Origin: Maribacter sp. MMG018
GTDB lineage: Bacteria > Bacteroidota > Bacteroidia > Flavobacteriales > Flavobacteriaceae
Direction of reading: 5' to 3'
Assembly (NCBI RefSeq): GCF_018100785.1
Contig: NZ_JAGJEC010000001.1
Location: 558,001 to 622,000 of the forward strand
DNA: 64,000 nt
Below are positions 52,995 through 62,309 of the stretch, in pieces (within the stretch, counting starts at the first letter, position 1; every line of letters starts with the position of its first letter). A program made the position numbers and the translations under genes. The notes under the pieces were generated by a model. It did no database searches. It was not told the origin of the DNA and was given only the letters and a program-made list of their open reading frames with translations.

Positions 52995-53384
52995 TTACTT
53001 TTTTAATCCATCTATTATACTTCCAACAATCGCTCCGCCCGCTGCCGTTAGCAAGAACAACGGCAATCCAATTGCACCACCTAGAGCGGCAATCCCTGCA
53101 CCACTAAAGCCGACCAAAGATAATGTTCCTGCCCCAGCTAAAAAGGCCAGTCTCTTAGTATAGTTTGCCTTTTTCCATTGATCTTTTGTTTTATTGCCAA
53201 CATACTTTGAGATATTCTTAAAGGTCGATGAGTTGTTGAGTTGTTTTAGTTCATTTAGTTTCTCTTTGAAGCTAAGGCTTTTATCATTTTGAATTGCCTT
53301 GACGCGCTCGGCCCATTCTAGTAATTGGTCTTTTTCTTCTTCGGTTAAACCATCAAAATCGATATATTTATTAGAACGACTCAT
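52995..53384 (-). CDS. Small membrane protein with glycine-rich hairpin (defence operon)
   Basis: From ATG 53384 the protein is 129 residues. The N-terminal ~75 residues are charged helices (FDGLTEEEKDQLLEWAERV, SFKEKLNELKQL), and the end is a long Gly/Ala-rich hydrophobic stretch (FLAGAGTLSLVGFSGAGIAA ... LFLLTAAGGAIVGSIIDG) that can form two membrane helices or a pore-like hairpin. The start overlaps the helicase stop by four bases (ATGA). I recognise no family. A small membrane protein at the end of a defence operon could be a toxin or effector; that is inference. Confidence 0.75.
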   Translation of the reverse strand: MSRSNKYIDFDGLTEEEKDQLLEWAERVKAIQNDKSLSFKEKLNELKQLNNSSTFKNISKYVGNKTKDQWKKANYTKRLAFLAGAGTLSLVGFSGAGIAALGGAIGLPLFLLTAAGGAIVGSIIDGLKK

Positions 53385-55771
53385 ACACTTATTTTTTTTG
53401 TTGCTGCTTGCAAAATCCCTGTAATCAACTGATCTTGAAAGAACCTCCACTCGTCTGGGTTGCAAACAATAATCAATCTCTTTTTTGCTCTACTTATCGC
53501 TGTATTAATATTGTTAAGGCCAGAAGACAAAGTATTTTGTGAATCGGTAAACCAAGGCCGTTTACCATTACCTATATCACAAACAGAGTAAATGACAGTA
53601 TCCCATTCCTGACCTTGGGATTTATGAACGGTTAGAACCTTATTATTCTGTTGATATGAAGACAATTTGCTTCCTATCGCCCTAACTTGCGCAGAGTAAG
53701 GTGCTAAAATTGCGACGCTTGATTCTGGTGTGAAATTTGAATTTGCCAAATTAACAATCGCATCCACTTCTGAAGTGTTCAGACGCCCTCTCCTTCTGTT
53801 TTCAGGGGGGTTTTTGACATCATACAAGATGATTTCTGTTTCGGTGTTTAACTTTGAGCAAAACCCTTCCTTGTAAACATACTGCTGCAATACATTCGCT
53901 AATGATTTGCCAAATCGAAATGTACCAGTAAGGTTTGTTTTTTTCAGGCTTTGAAAAGGAGCCTGAACACCATTTAGATACCCACGAACAACATCATCCA
54001 AGTTTTTTTGAACAAACAGGGCTTCCAAAAAAATTGCTGACTGATCCCAGACCATTACAGGTCTGAAATTTATGTCGTTTTGAATATCCCTTTTTGATAT
54101 TTCACATACTGGAGGTAGCTGCATATGGTCTCCTAAAAAAGTTACCGGCAAGCCTTGGTTGAAAAGAGTTAAAGCTTTAATGATGTTAGAATATCCCGCT
54201 TCATCCAAAAAAATATGATCTGCATTAAGCTTTTCTTCTCTAAATCTATATAAATAAGTATCAAGGGTAGCCCCTACTATAGAAACATTTTTTAACCTTT
54301 CTTCAGTGCTATAATTGGCCAACCTGACCCTTTCTGCTTTTAAAGCTTCGTGCTTGAGCAATAGGGCTTCTTTGCTCATGTGATTGTACTCTGTCGCTAA
54401 AGTCTCGTAAACGGGCCTATTCTCCCTTATTGATTCGATCTTTGTATTGATAGCTGACTTGATTTTTGAATAATCTGGAGTTCGTGACGATAGTTCTGAT
54501 CTTTCTTCGAGGTCAACAGTGCTCAAAATTGTTTTCAGTTCTTTTTTCTTGTCTCCTACGGAGGCTTTGAAATCCTGTATTAATAAGTAAAGTTCTTTGG
54601 TTTTTTCTTCAATTTTTAAGGCTTCTTTTTTAATCTTTTTTAATTTAATGTCATATTCAGCTTCCTCTTTTAGAAGTATATCTATTTGCTCATCGTAGTT
54701 TTTAGTGGCTCCGAACACTTTGGATATGCTATGAAAAAAAGAGTCCCTTTTTCTTCTCAAAGTTTCTTGATCTCTCTGAAGGCTTTTCAATTTTAATTCA
54801 TAGCTTCTACTTTTTACATCATATTTTTCTAGCTGTTTCTTAATATTACCATGTTGATTACTTAGATCTGAGATTTGATTCTTAAAATCTTCAACATCCT
54901 TTATCTTATCTAATACTTTTTCAAGCTTCTTTTCTTCTTCCGAAGATGAATCGATTCCCAATATATTCTCAATAATCGCAATTTGAGTATCCAGCTGCTT
55001 CAGTTGATTCTCTAATCCAATTATTTCGCACACTTCTGGAAATTCATCGGCAAACTTTTTTGACGGACCTCCCAAACGTAATATTTGGTCACGGTCAATT
55101 CCAGCCAAATCTGTCATCTTGATAACCCCACGATAAATTTGTTCTAGAGCATGATTGGTAGGGGCAACTATGGCAACCTTTTTATTGTTTGCCAAATAAT
55201 GCAAAATCGCATAGCTCAAAACAAACTGAGTTTTACCTGTACCTGGAGCACCCCAGATATATGATAGTGGCTCCTCAAAAATGAACTCAAGGGCCTTCTC
55301 CTGTTCTATTGAAGGAACATTGCCTTCTAAATAAATATCAGACTTTGGTGGTTTTAATCTTGATGCCTGATTGGGTAGTTTTAAATCCTTACCGTTTAAG
55401 ATATACCATTGCTTTACCCTTTCGATTAGAAATTTTAAATCAGAAATAATCTGCCAATCGTTCACATTGGCATTTGCCATTTTTTGATAAACCTCTGGCT
55501 TTGGTTTAACCACTAAGGTATTGGTATCTCTATCATAAACTTGGATTTTAACCCCTTCTATGGACCATTCTTGATTTGTTGCCAGATATTTAAAAACCAA
55601 GGTCTCCTCATCAAATATTTTAGAGTTAATCTTGAGTTTTAACTTATCCTCTTTGACCTTTTCAATTGAATGGATATTGATGATGTGTATGCCCTTACCG
55701 TTTTTATCCAAATGGTCGTAATATGCTTGGGAGCCATCAATGCATACCTTTCTGATTTCTTCTGTGGTCAT
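53381..55771 (-). CDS. SF1 (Upf1/IGHMBP2-like) helicase with internal coiled coil
   Basis: The 796-residue protein carries Walker A (GAPGTGKTQ near residues 173-180), Walker B (FLDEAGYSN near 521-529), GDHMQLPPV near 547, a FRFGKSLANVL segment, KSQGQEWDTVIYSV near 718 and NTAISRAKKRLIIV near 757. These are helicase motifs I, II, III, V and VI of superfamily 1. Between motif I and II is a long charged coiled coil (~residues 255-480). The N-terminal ~150 residues are a separate domain of unknown type. It starts four bases after the glycosylase gene and is translationally coupled to the membrane-protein gene. Confidence 0.9.
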   Translation of the reverse strand: MTTEEIRKVCIDGSQAYYDHLDKNGKGIHIINIHSIEKVKEDKLKLKINSKIFDEETLVFKYLATNQEWSIEGVKIQVYDRDTNTLVVKPKPEVYQKMANANVNDWQIISDLKFLIERVKQWYILNGKDLKLPNQASRLKPPKSDIYLEGNVPSIEQEKALEFIFEEPLSYIWGAPGTGKTQFVLSYAILHYLANNKKVAIVAPTNHALEQIYRGVIKMTDLAGIDRDQILRLGGPSKKFADEFPEVCEIIGLENQLKQLDTQIAIIENILGIDSSSEEEKKLEKVLDKIKDVEDFKNQISDLSNQHGNIKKQLEKYDVKSRSYELKLKSLQRDQETLRRKRDSFFHSISKVFGATKNYDEQIDILLKEEAEYDIKLKKIKKEALKIEEKTKELYLLIQDFKASVGDKKKELKTILSTVDLEERSELSSRTPDYSKIKSAINTKIESIRENRPVYETLATEYNHMSKEALLLKHEALKAERVRLANYSTEERLKNVSIVGATLDTYLYRFREEKLNADHIFLDEAGYSNIIKALTLFNQGLPVTFLGDHMQLPPVCEISKRDIQNDINFRPVMVWDQSAIFLEALFVQKNLDDVVRGYLNGVQAPFQSLKKTNLTGTFRFGKSLANVLQQYVYKEGFCSKLNTETEIILYDVKNPPENRRRGRLNTSEVDAIVNLANSNFTPESSVAILAPYSAQVRAIGSKLSSYQQNNKVLTVHKSQGQEWDTVIYSVCDIGNGKRPWFTDSQNTLSSGLNNINTAISRAKKRLIIVCNPDEWRFFQDQLITGILQAATKKISV

Positions 55772-55775
55772 TTGA

Positions 55776-56276
55776 CTATGGTTGATTGATTAATTCGGCC
55801 AGTTCTTGCCAATACTTTTCATTCCAATATTTTCGGGCACTTCCAGAGGTTGAGGGTAAAACATAAATCCTCGATTGATGAATCATTTGTTCTTGCAAAC
55901 CATACTCGACTTTTTGAGTTTTGCCATCAAAACCTAAGGCATAAGCTGCAGATTTTTTTCCATTAAAAGCAACATATCTTGGCTTGAACTTGGCAATCTT
56001 TTGTTTGAAACTCACAACATCGTAGTTCTCATGAGCCAAGACATCATCGTTGCCGCTTTGTGAATGTACTAAGTCCGTTAAGCCAATATTGTAATCTCCA
56101 ATCAGGTAACAATCAGAAGGCAAAAGCAATCTCTTTGTCAAACCTGTCTTATGTAAAATAGAGTAAAACTGATTGCCCGGGGCCGCATAATAATAGCCTA
56201 ACCTAGCTGAAGCCTTCCCCTTAGCCGTCCCACAAAAAACAATGTCAAGGTTATATGTTAAAACATCGCTTAACAT
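55776..56276 (-). CDS. Mug/UDG-superfamily DNA glycosylase (variant active site)
   Basis: The 166-residue protein shows the UDG-superfamily pattern: motif 1 VFCGTAKGKAS (residues 13-23), GYYYAAPGNQFYSIL (27-41), LIGDYNIGLTDLV, and the C-terminal LPSTSGSARKYW (140-151). In Mug/TDG motif 1 is GINPG with a catalytic Asn; here it reads GTAKG, so that Asn is absent and the chemistry may differ. The family removes damaged or modified bases from DNA. It lies between the RM enzyme (2-base gap) and the helicase (4-base gap), so it belongs to the same operon rather than being a general repair gene. Confidence 0.85.
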   Translation of the reverse strand: MLSDVLTYNLDIVFCGTAKGKASARLGYYYAAPGNQFYSILHKTGLTKRLLLPSDCYLIGDYNIGLTDLVHSQSGNDDVLAHENYDVVSFKQKIAKFKPRYVAFNGKKSAAYALGFDGKTQKVEYGLQEQMIHQSRIYVLPSTSGSARKYWNEKYWQELAELINQP

Positions 56277-56278
56277 AA

Positions 56279-59200
56279 TTAGTCAAACTCCAATTTAGGC
56301 AAGCTATTTACAATATCTACGGTTTGAACACTTAAATTAATGATGCTCAATAAAAGGTCGAAAATGTAACTGGGATTTTCGTGTTCTTTGCCCCAATCGT
56401 TGGGATCGTTGGTAATACCTGATTTCTTATCGGTTTTTACTTGGTAGCGTTCCATAATCCACTCAATGGCTGATTTGCCATTAACCACATACTCATAGGC
56501 TTTTTCTGGGATATTTTTTATGGTAATACGACCGTTGTACAAAATGGTATCCTTTTGGTCTTTTTTAGGGAAACGCATTTTACTCACTCTATAAAATTCG
56601 TAGGCATCAGCATCAAGTAAGGCTTGTTGCCCTTCTATCTGAACATCTGGATATGGCTCAACACTCTCATAGTTAATATGTAAATCTGCCAAGGCACGAC
56701 CTGCTTTGCTAAATTTCCAGAAGTCTCTTGGCTCATCTACTAATGGCAAACGTGGCAACATTTTTTTAAGGTCGTTGGCAAAGGTTTTCCTGTAGTCTGG
56801 GCTGTGTAGAATACCATAGACATAATAGAAAATATCTTCTTTGGTAACTGATTTTCCGTACTGTTTTTGAGTGCAACCCAAAATAAAATCACTGACCCCA
56901 TCATGCCTTATGTTCTCACTTTCCCCAACCTGGTCAAATAACCCAGGAGATTGCTTAACTTTTTCTTCGTAATAAAATAAAGGGAAGCACTGTGTTCCTG
57001 AATCAAGAATATTTAAATCAGGAATTACATTAACAAGAAGAGTACTAAATGACTTTTTACCTCCTAGTCCAGAAATACAAATAATTTTATTAGTAGAGTC
57101 ATTTTCTGGAAAAAACGAATCCATTCTTGAAACATAATTATTCAGTTCACGACTGAAATACAAATATTGTTTAACAAATGGCCTATAACTACTAATTCGA
57201 ATATTATTCGCTGTAAATTCCTTTCTGATGTTATTTTTAATATCATTTACAAATGCCCTTGACCAACTAATTTTTAAATCATTGAAATTTAAAATATCCT
57301 TTGGATCAATATCCTTAAATGCATATTTTGATTGATAAACTTCCAACTGGTCATTATAAAAATTAACAGTTGTGGTTATGTTGGTTTCAAGCTTAAATTT
57401 ATCATAATTATAAACCCAAACATCTCTTGCAGTTTCTAGGCCTCGGCAATGCAATCCGGACTTGAAAAAATTATTTTTTAATTTTTTATCTCCAATTGAC
57501 AAATATTCTTCAAAAGAATCGTTTCGCTGATTAATCCATTCCCCATGTTCATTAGGTGATAAAATTTCCCATTCGATTTTAGAATTAATAACTGTCTTTA
57601 ATTTTCCAATCTTTTCTAACTTTTCTTTTTGGGTTAAATAATCGCCAATGTCAAGATATCTAATTGTAGCTTTAACATTTTTAGAATTAGGTTTTTTTAC
57701 TAAAATTGAAATGGAAATTGGGGTTCTAGTACCTTGTCCAAAGACATTGTCCTTTTCTTTTCTTCTCAATTCTCCGGATGTTCTGGCATTTCCTCTCAAA
57801 TTAAAGACATAAATGGAATCAAACTCTTCCTGAATGGTCTTTCTAAATCCATCTTGCGAATTCCCATCTAACCAAGCGCCATTTGTTACAAAACCAATAA
57901 TTCCGCCATCATCGGCTAATCTATCGGTACTCCAACGAAATGCTTTAATGTAAGAATCATATAATGCATTCATGTTTGTTGCATTTGATTTGCTAGCATA
58001 CGTTTGATTTATTCTAGCATCCAGTTTTTCATATTTAAGATTCTGTGCATCATCATTTGCTGACTTTTGACCTATGGAATAGGGTGGGTTTGCAACAATG
58101 ACTCGAATTGGTCCTTTTTTCTGCATTTCCAATCGCTCCGAGTTTTGTGGGAACATTTCAGAGAAAATCACAGAATCCTTGGTTTCGCCCAATTGGAAGG
58201 TGTCGGTTAAACAAATACCATCAAAAGGCACATAATCACCTTCATTGCCCATGACATCGTGGTAGGCATTTTCAATGTTGACATCTGCAATATAATAGGC
58301 CAATAATACAATTTCATTACAATGTATTTCACGTTCGTATTTACGAGGTAAGTCTTCTTTTTTAATAAGCCCAGACTGGATTAAACGTGTAATAAAGGTT
58401 CCTGTTCCTGTAAATGGGTCTAATACATGTACATCTTCATCAGAAATACTTTGTCCAAATTCTTGCTGTAACACATCGTTCACCGAATGCAGAATAAAAT
58501 CGACCACCTCAACAGGTGTGTAGACAATACCCAATTGCTCCACCATTTTAGGAAAAGCAGTTTTAAAGAACTTATCATATAATTCAATAATGATGCGTTG
58601 CTTACCTTCAGCATTATCGATGCCTTCAGCCCGCATTCGTACCGATTCATAGAATTTATTCAACACTTTAGTGTCCTTATCCAGTGCACCTTCCTCCAGC
58701 AACTCCATCATATGTTCCATTGCTTTTGAAACCGCATTGTTATCAACAAAAGAATAGCCCTCAAACAACGCTTCGAACACCGGTTTGGTGATCATATGCT
58801 GGGCCAACATCTCTACCGCCTCCTTTTCTGAGATGCTGGAATTGATATTGGACTGTAAGCCCTTCAAGAACATGTCGAAAGCCTTTCGATGTTCTGTTTT
58901 TTCCTCTATTAAATATGTAATACGCTCAACCAAACGTGTGGCGATTTCACCAATGTTTTGAGCCCATTGTTCCCAATATCGTCTATCTCCCACTTTTTTG
59001 ACCAAACGGGCATAGAGTACATTTTGTAAGGCCTCAAATTGAAGCGTAAATTGTTGATTGAGTTTATCGTTTTTATAGCCTCCTTCATTTTCATTGACCC
59101 AATTACCATCCTCGTCAAAGGAATAATCAGGCCTACCAATAAGAATTTGATCCGGGCGTTTTTTATTGAGGTCAATTTTATTGATAATGGAGTTGAATCT

Positions 59201-61171
59201 ATCATCGTGCGCTCGTAAGGCGTTTAAAACCGTCCAAACTACAGCATAGCGTTTATTGTCATCTAAGGCTCTTTCAGGTTCTACATCTGAAGGCACTAAA
59301 ACAGGTATAATGATATATCCATATTTTTTACCTTCGGAACGTCGCATCACACGCCCTACGGATTGTACCACATCAACTTCCGAATTACGGGCAGACAAGA
59401 ACATTACGGCATCCAAGGAAGGAACATCCACACCTTCACTTAAACAACGTACATTGGTCAAGATTCTGGTATCGTCACTATCTTCTTTAAGCCATGATAG
59501 CAACTCTTCACGCTCCGTGGCGGACATGGTACCATCGATGTGCTTGGCTTCCGTACTGATACGTACTTTTTGTTCTTCCTTTGGAAGTGACTCGATATAT
59601 TCGTTGGAAACCGTATTAAAGTAATTGGCAATGGTGGTGGAGGCAGTGGCATCTGAATAGGCCGTTGGGTTAATACGGGAACAGAAGGCCACTGCACGTT
59701 TCATAGGTCCGGGGTCTACTTCGCGTAGTTTACCATCGTCCCCCATCATTTGTTTTGCCATGGCGTTGATACAACCGATCAGTTTAGAAGCATCATCGCT
59801 ATTGATTTCCTGTTCTTCATCAGAAATCATTTTTTGAACCGAAGGCGGTACATCCTTATCGCTCAAGGTGAGAATAAGTACTTTATAGTCAGTTAAAAGG
59901 TTTCTTTCTACAGCCTCACCAAAACCAATGCGGTAGATTTCTTCGCCGTAAACATCCTCATCATCCATAGACCATAGATCAACGTCCTTTTGAGCTGCCT
60001 TGTCTTTTGCTTTAGGGTCGTACATTCGCGGTGTCGCGGTCATATACAAACGCTTCTTTCCTTGAATAAAGTTATTGTCATGTACCTTGGTAAATGCCGA
60101 CTCTTCTTCGTTACTTAATTTTGCGCCTGTCGTTCGATGCGCCTCATCGCATATGATTAGGTCAAATATTGATTCGTCCCCAATATTTTTTTGTAAGCCT
60201 TTTTGTGCTCTGGCAATAACCTCAATGGATTGATAAGTGGAAAAAACAACCGTCATTCCTCCATTATGATGTTCACTATAATACCTGAACTGTCTCATGA
60301 TATTGTCAACATCAGTTGAAGCCGGCAGTGCCAAGTCTACGGTACTATAAAAATCGGCATCTTCACCTTTCTTTTTCTTTTTGGTAATGTCAGGTTGCGA
60401 ACAAATACAAATAGCATTAATTGGGTTTATTGCTTGTGCAGTCCATTCGTTTAACGTTTGCCCAATTAATGCAATGGAGGGCACTAAAAACAGAATTAAG
60501 CCTTTACCATTGGTTTCATTTTCGGCAATACGAAGTGCGGTAAAAGTTTTACCTGTGCCACAGGCCATGATAAGTTTACCTCTATCCTGCTCCTTGAAAT
60601 ATTCATGGGTGTTTTCTAAAGCCGTTTTTTGATGGGGTCTTACATCAAATTTTTCGACTAGGGCATTTTTGCCTGAAATACCGTCGTCCAATTTATCCCA
60701 TTGTACGGGAGCTTCTTCCAGATGAAACAAGCCAATTCTGGAAACCGGTATATTTTGGTTAAGAATTACCTGCTCCGCATTTGAACTCCAACGCTTACCA
60801 GTGGTATCTATCCAGAGGCGGTGTGAAAAGTGTACTTTTTTTAGGTTTTCATCTTTGAATTGTCTGCTGGAAGTGGAAAGAAAACTATCAACGGCTTTTT
60901 TATCTATTGTTGTCCCTTCGGCGTAACATTTACATTGTATGGCCCAATATTGGTTATCATGGGTTAAAGCAACAATATCAATTCCTGTATCGCCACCACC
61001 TAGGTCATTTCTTCCAGGAAATTCATACCATAGCCATACTTTTTTGAATTTGCTACTGTACTTAGGGTCCGTTTGTAGATAGGCGGCCATTAGCCGTTCA
61101 AAACGGTCGCCTTTGTCCCTTTCCGAAAATGAATACTTACGGTACTTTTCGAGTATCTCTTTAAAAGACAT
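56279..61171 (-). CDS. Single-chain type ISP-like restriction-modification enzyme
   Basis: This 1630-residue protein combines, in order: an Mrr-like nuclease (D65 in GDTGID and Q79-C-K81 in AIQCKCY, residues ~20-140), a SF2 helicase (ACGTGKT near 203, CDEAHRTTG near 340, a QSVGRVMRRSEGKKYGYII segment), a helical region, an N6-adenine methyltransferase (DPFTGTGTF near 910, NPPYSIG near 1027) and a C-terminal target-recognition region with coil-like segments. This is the architecture of type ISP enzymes (LlaGI/LlaBIII), which methylate and cleave with one polypeptide. All key motifs are intact. It heads the four-gene operon and probably defines its promoter in the gap at 61172. Confidence 0.92.
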   Translation of the reverse strand: MSFKEILEKYRKYSFSERDKGDRFERLMAAYLQTDPKYSSKFKKVWLWYEFPGRNDLGGGDTGIDIVALTHDNQYWAIQCKCYAEGTTIDKKAVDSFLSTSSRQFKDENLKKVHFSHRLWIDTTGKRWSSNAEQVILNQNIPVSRIGLFHLEEAPVQWDKLDDGISGKNALVEKFDVRPHQKTALENTHEYFKEQDRGKLIMACGTGKTFTALRIAENETNGKGLILFLVPSIALIGQTLNEWTAQAINPINAICICSQPDITKKKKKGEDADFYSTVDLALPASTDVDNIMRQFRYYSEHHNGGMTVVFSTYQSIEVIARAQKGLQKNIGDESIFDLIICDEAHRTTGAKLSNEEESAFTKVHDNNFIQGKKRLYMTATPRMYDPKAKDKAAQKDVDLWSMDDEDVYGEEIYRIGFGEAVERNLLTDYKVLILTLSDKDVPPSVQKMISDEEQEINSDDASKLIGCINAMAKQMMGDDGKLREVDPGPMKRAVAFCSRINPTAYSDATASTTIANYFNTVSNEYIESLPKEEQKVRISTEAKHIDGTMSATEREELLSWLKEDSDDTRILTNVRCLSEGVDVPSLDAVMFLSARNSEVDVVQSVGRVMRRSEGKKYGYIIIPVLVPSDVEPERALDDNKRYAVVWTVLNALRAHDDRFNSIINKIDLNKKRPDQILIGRPDYSFDEDGNWVNENEGGYKNDKLNQQFTLQFEALQNVLYARLVKKVGDRRYWEQWAQNIGEIATRLVERITYLIEEKTEHRKAFDMFLKGLQSNINSSISEKEAVEMLAQHMITKPVFEALFEGYSFVDNNAVSKAMEHMMELLEEGALDKDTKVLNKFYESVRMRAEGIDNAEGKQRIIIELYDKFFKTAFPKMVEQLGIVYTPVEVVDFILHSVNDVLQQEFGQSISDEDVHVLDPFTGTGTFITRLIQSGLIKKEDLPRKYEREIHCNEIVLLAYYIADVNIENAYHDVMGNEGDYVPFDGICLTDTFQLGETKDSVIFSEMFPQNSERLEMQKKGPIRVIVANPPYSIGQKSANDDAQNLKYEKLDARINQTYASKSNATNMNALYDSYIKAFRWSTDRLADDGGIIGFVTNGAWLDGNSQDGFRKTIQEEFDSIYVFNLRGNARTSGELRRKEKDNVFGQGTRTPISISILVKKPNSKNVKATIRYLDIGDYLTQKEKLEKIGKLKTVINSKIEWEILSPNEHGEWINQRNDSFEEYLSIGDKKLKNNFFKSGLHCRGLETARDVWVYNYDKFKLETNITTTVNFYNDQLEVYQSKYAFKDIDPKDILNFNDLKISWSRAFVNDIKNNIRKEFTANNIRISSYRPFVKQYLYFSRELNNYVSRMDSFFPENDSTNKIICISGLGGKKSFSTLLVNVIPDLNILDSGTQCFPLFYYEEKVKQSPGLFDQVGESENIRHDGVSDFILGCTQKQYGKSVTKEDIFYYVYGILHSPDYRKTFANDLKKMLPRLPLVDEPRDFWKFSKAGRALADLHINYESVEPYPDVQIEGQQALLDADAYEFYRVSKMRFPKKDQKDTILYNGRITIKNIPEKAYEYVVNGKSAIEWIMERYQVKTDKKSGITNDPNDWGKEHENPSYIFDLLLSIINLSVQTVDIVNSLPKLEFD

Positions 61172-61810
61172 TTTTATTTATTGATTAGCAGTTTGTTTAA
61201 GGTTCCAAACGTTGTAGGGGGAACATCGAATATAAAATGTTAAAATAAAAATAATAGCATCCCATTGCAATGAAAATGATACAATATTTTTCATTTCATT
61301 CCTAATAGATTCACTCAACCAAAAAAAATTTTTACAATTTGAACAAAACCAATTGAAAAACGAAGCTTCAAAAACCATTTGATGGGGTACGGGGGTGTTT
61401 TATTAAAAATGCAGAACAATTTTCCATTCCGTGAGGGTCCTCGTTCAACGGCCCTTAAACGGCTTATTCTGGCTTCAGACCGAGTTCAATAATCGCAATA
61501 AATCAATATTTTTATTATGAAGAAAAATATTTACATTTCTTCTTATTCCAAAAAATTATTTTTTCTTTATGTGTTTTTTTTAGGTTTTTTGGTATCAAAA
61601 ATTGGCTAAGTAATTGTGTGTTTATCCTCTTTGACTCTCAAGCGCACTTGAAGCATGTTTTTTTAGTATCCCCGCGTTGTTTTTTTATTCCATCTGAAAT
61701 TCAAACCAATCTATCATTGAAACAAATTGTTTTACTAAAACGCACCCTGACAAGCACCCTTTTAAAACAAAAAAAAGCAACCTAAACGATTGGATTAAAT
61801 TTTTATAGAG
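61172..61810. other. AT-rich intergenic region upstream of the defence operon
   Basis: This 639-base stretch has no convincing gene in either direction; the longest frames are short and lack coding character. It is rich in A/T runs. It should hold the promoter of the minus-strand operon near 61172-61350. The tRNA-derived repeats begin at 61811. Confidence 0.5.
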
Positions 61811-61994
61811 GTAGTCCCACATGGGTTAGCTCGCAGTGCTCTTAGAACATTAGTGCCCGCTCCTGCAAATAGAAAACCATGCTACGCTAGCACGAATCGT
61901 TCTTTTTCATTTCGGGGTAGAAGCCCGGGCAAACCCGGCTTACTGCCAAGAAACAAAAAAGCCTCTCGATTTCTCGAAAGGCTTTATTTTAGTT
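61811..61994 (+). repeat. Tandem repeat unit A carrying a tRNA-3'-end copy
   Basis: The unit begins with GTAGTCCCACATGGG, one mismatch from the 3' end of the tRNA gene at 62178 (seen on this strand as GTGGTCCCACATGGG). About 145 bases are then nearly the same as in unit B, including the hairpin-forming AAGCCCGGGCAAACCCGG. It ends with a terminator-like hairpin (61958-61964 with 61979-61985) that differs from that of unit B. The 184-base period and the tRNA end fit past integration events. Confidence 0.75.
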
Positions 61995-62176
61995 GTGGTC
62001 CCACATGGGTTAGCTCGCAGTGCTCGTGGACCAGTAGTGCCCGCTCCTGCAAATAGAAAACCACGCTACGCCAAGGCGAATCGTTCTTTTTTATTTCGGG
62101 GTAGAAGCCCGGGCAAACCCGGCTTACTGCCAAGAAATGAAAAACCCACACCATAGGCGTGGGTTTTCTGCTTGAT
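61995..62176 (+). repeat. Tandem repeat unit B carrying a tRNA-3'-end copy
   Basis: The unit begins at 61995 with an exact 15-base copy of the tRNA 3' end (GTGGTCCCACATGGG) and is 182 bases long, closely matching unit A for the first ~145 bases. The copy also forms an imperfect inverted repeat with GTGGACCA about 30 bases on, recalling an acceptor stem. It ends with the terminator at 62140. Confidence 0.8.
62140..62167 (-). terminator. Intrinsic terminator of the tRNA gene
   Basis: On the minus strand a 9-bp stem (62159-62167 with 62141-62149) is followed by TTTTT, a few bases past the tRNA 3' end. Confidence 0.8.
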
Positions 62177-62177
62177 G

Positions 62178-62251
62178 TGGTCCCACATGGGCTCGAACCA
62201 TGGACCCCCTGATTATGAGTCAGGTGCTCTAACCAGCTGAGCTATAGGACC
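62178..62251 (-). tRNA. tRNA with CAT anticodon (elongator Met, or Ile2)
   Basis: The minus strand folds as a standard cloverleaf: acceptor GGTCCTA with TGGGACC (one U-G pair), D stem GCTC/GAGC, anticodon stem CCTGA/TCAGG around loop CTCATAA, T stem CATGG/CCATG around TTCGAGC, discriminator A. The CCA end is not encoded. Anticodon CAT means elongator methionine, or isoleucine if C34 becomes lysidine; the two cannot be told apart safely here. Its 3' end is duplicated in the repeats at 61811 and 61995, so it has served as an integration site. Confidence 0.93.
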
Positions 62252-62309
62252 CGCAATTTGCGGATGCAATATTACCACTTATTTTTATTTGGCACAAGCA
62301 AAAACGTAC

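Noticed and set aside
53381-61171. DISARM or BREX system
   Set aside because: The required partner genes (drmA/drmB, or brxC/pglZ) are absent; the methyltransferase, nuclease and helicase are fused in one chain as in type ISP enzymes.
61178-61378. Small minus-strand frame upstream of the RM gene
   Set aside because: Composition looks non-coding (Phe/Ile/Asn-rich AT read-through) and it has no recognisable features; treated as intergenic.
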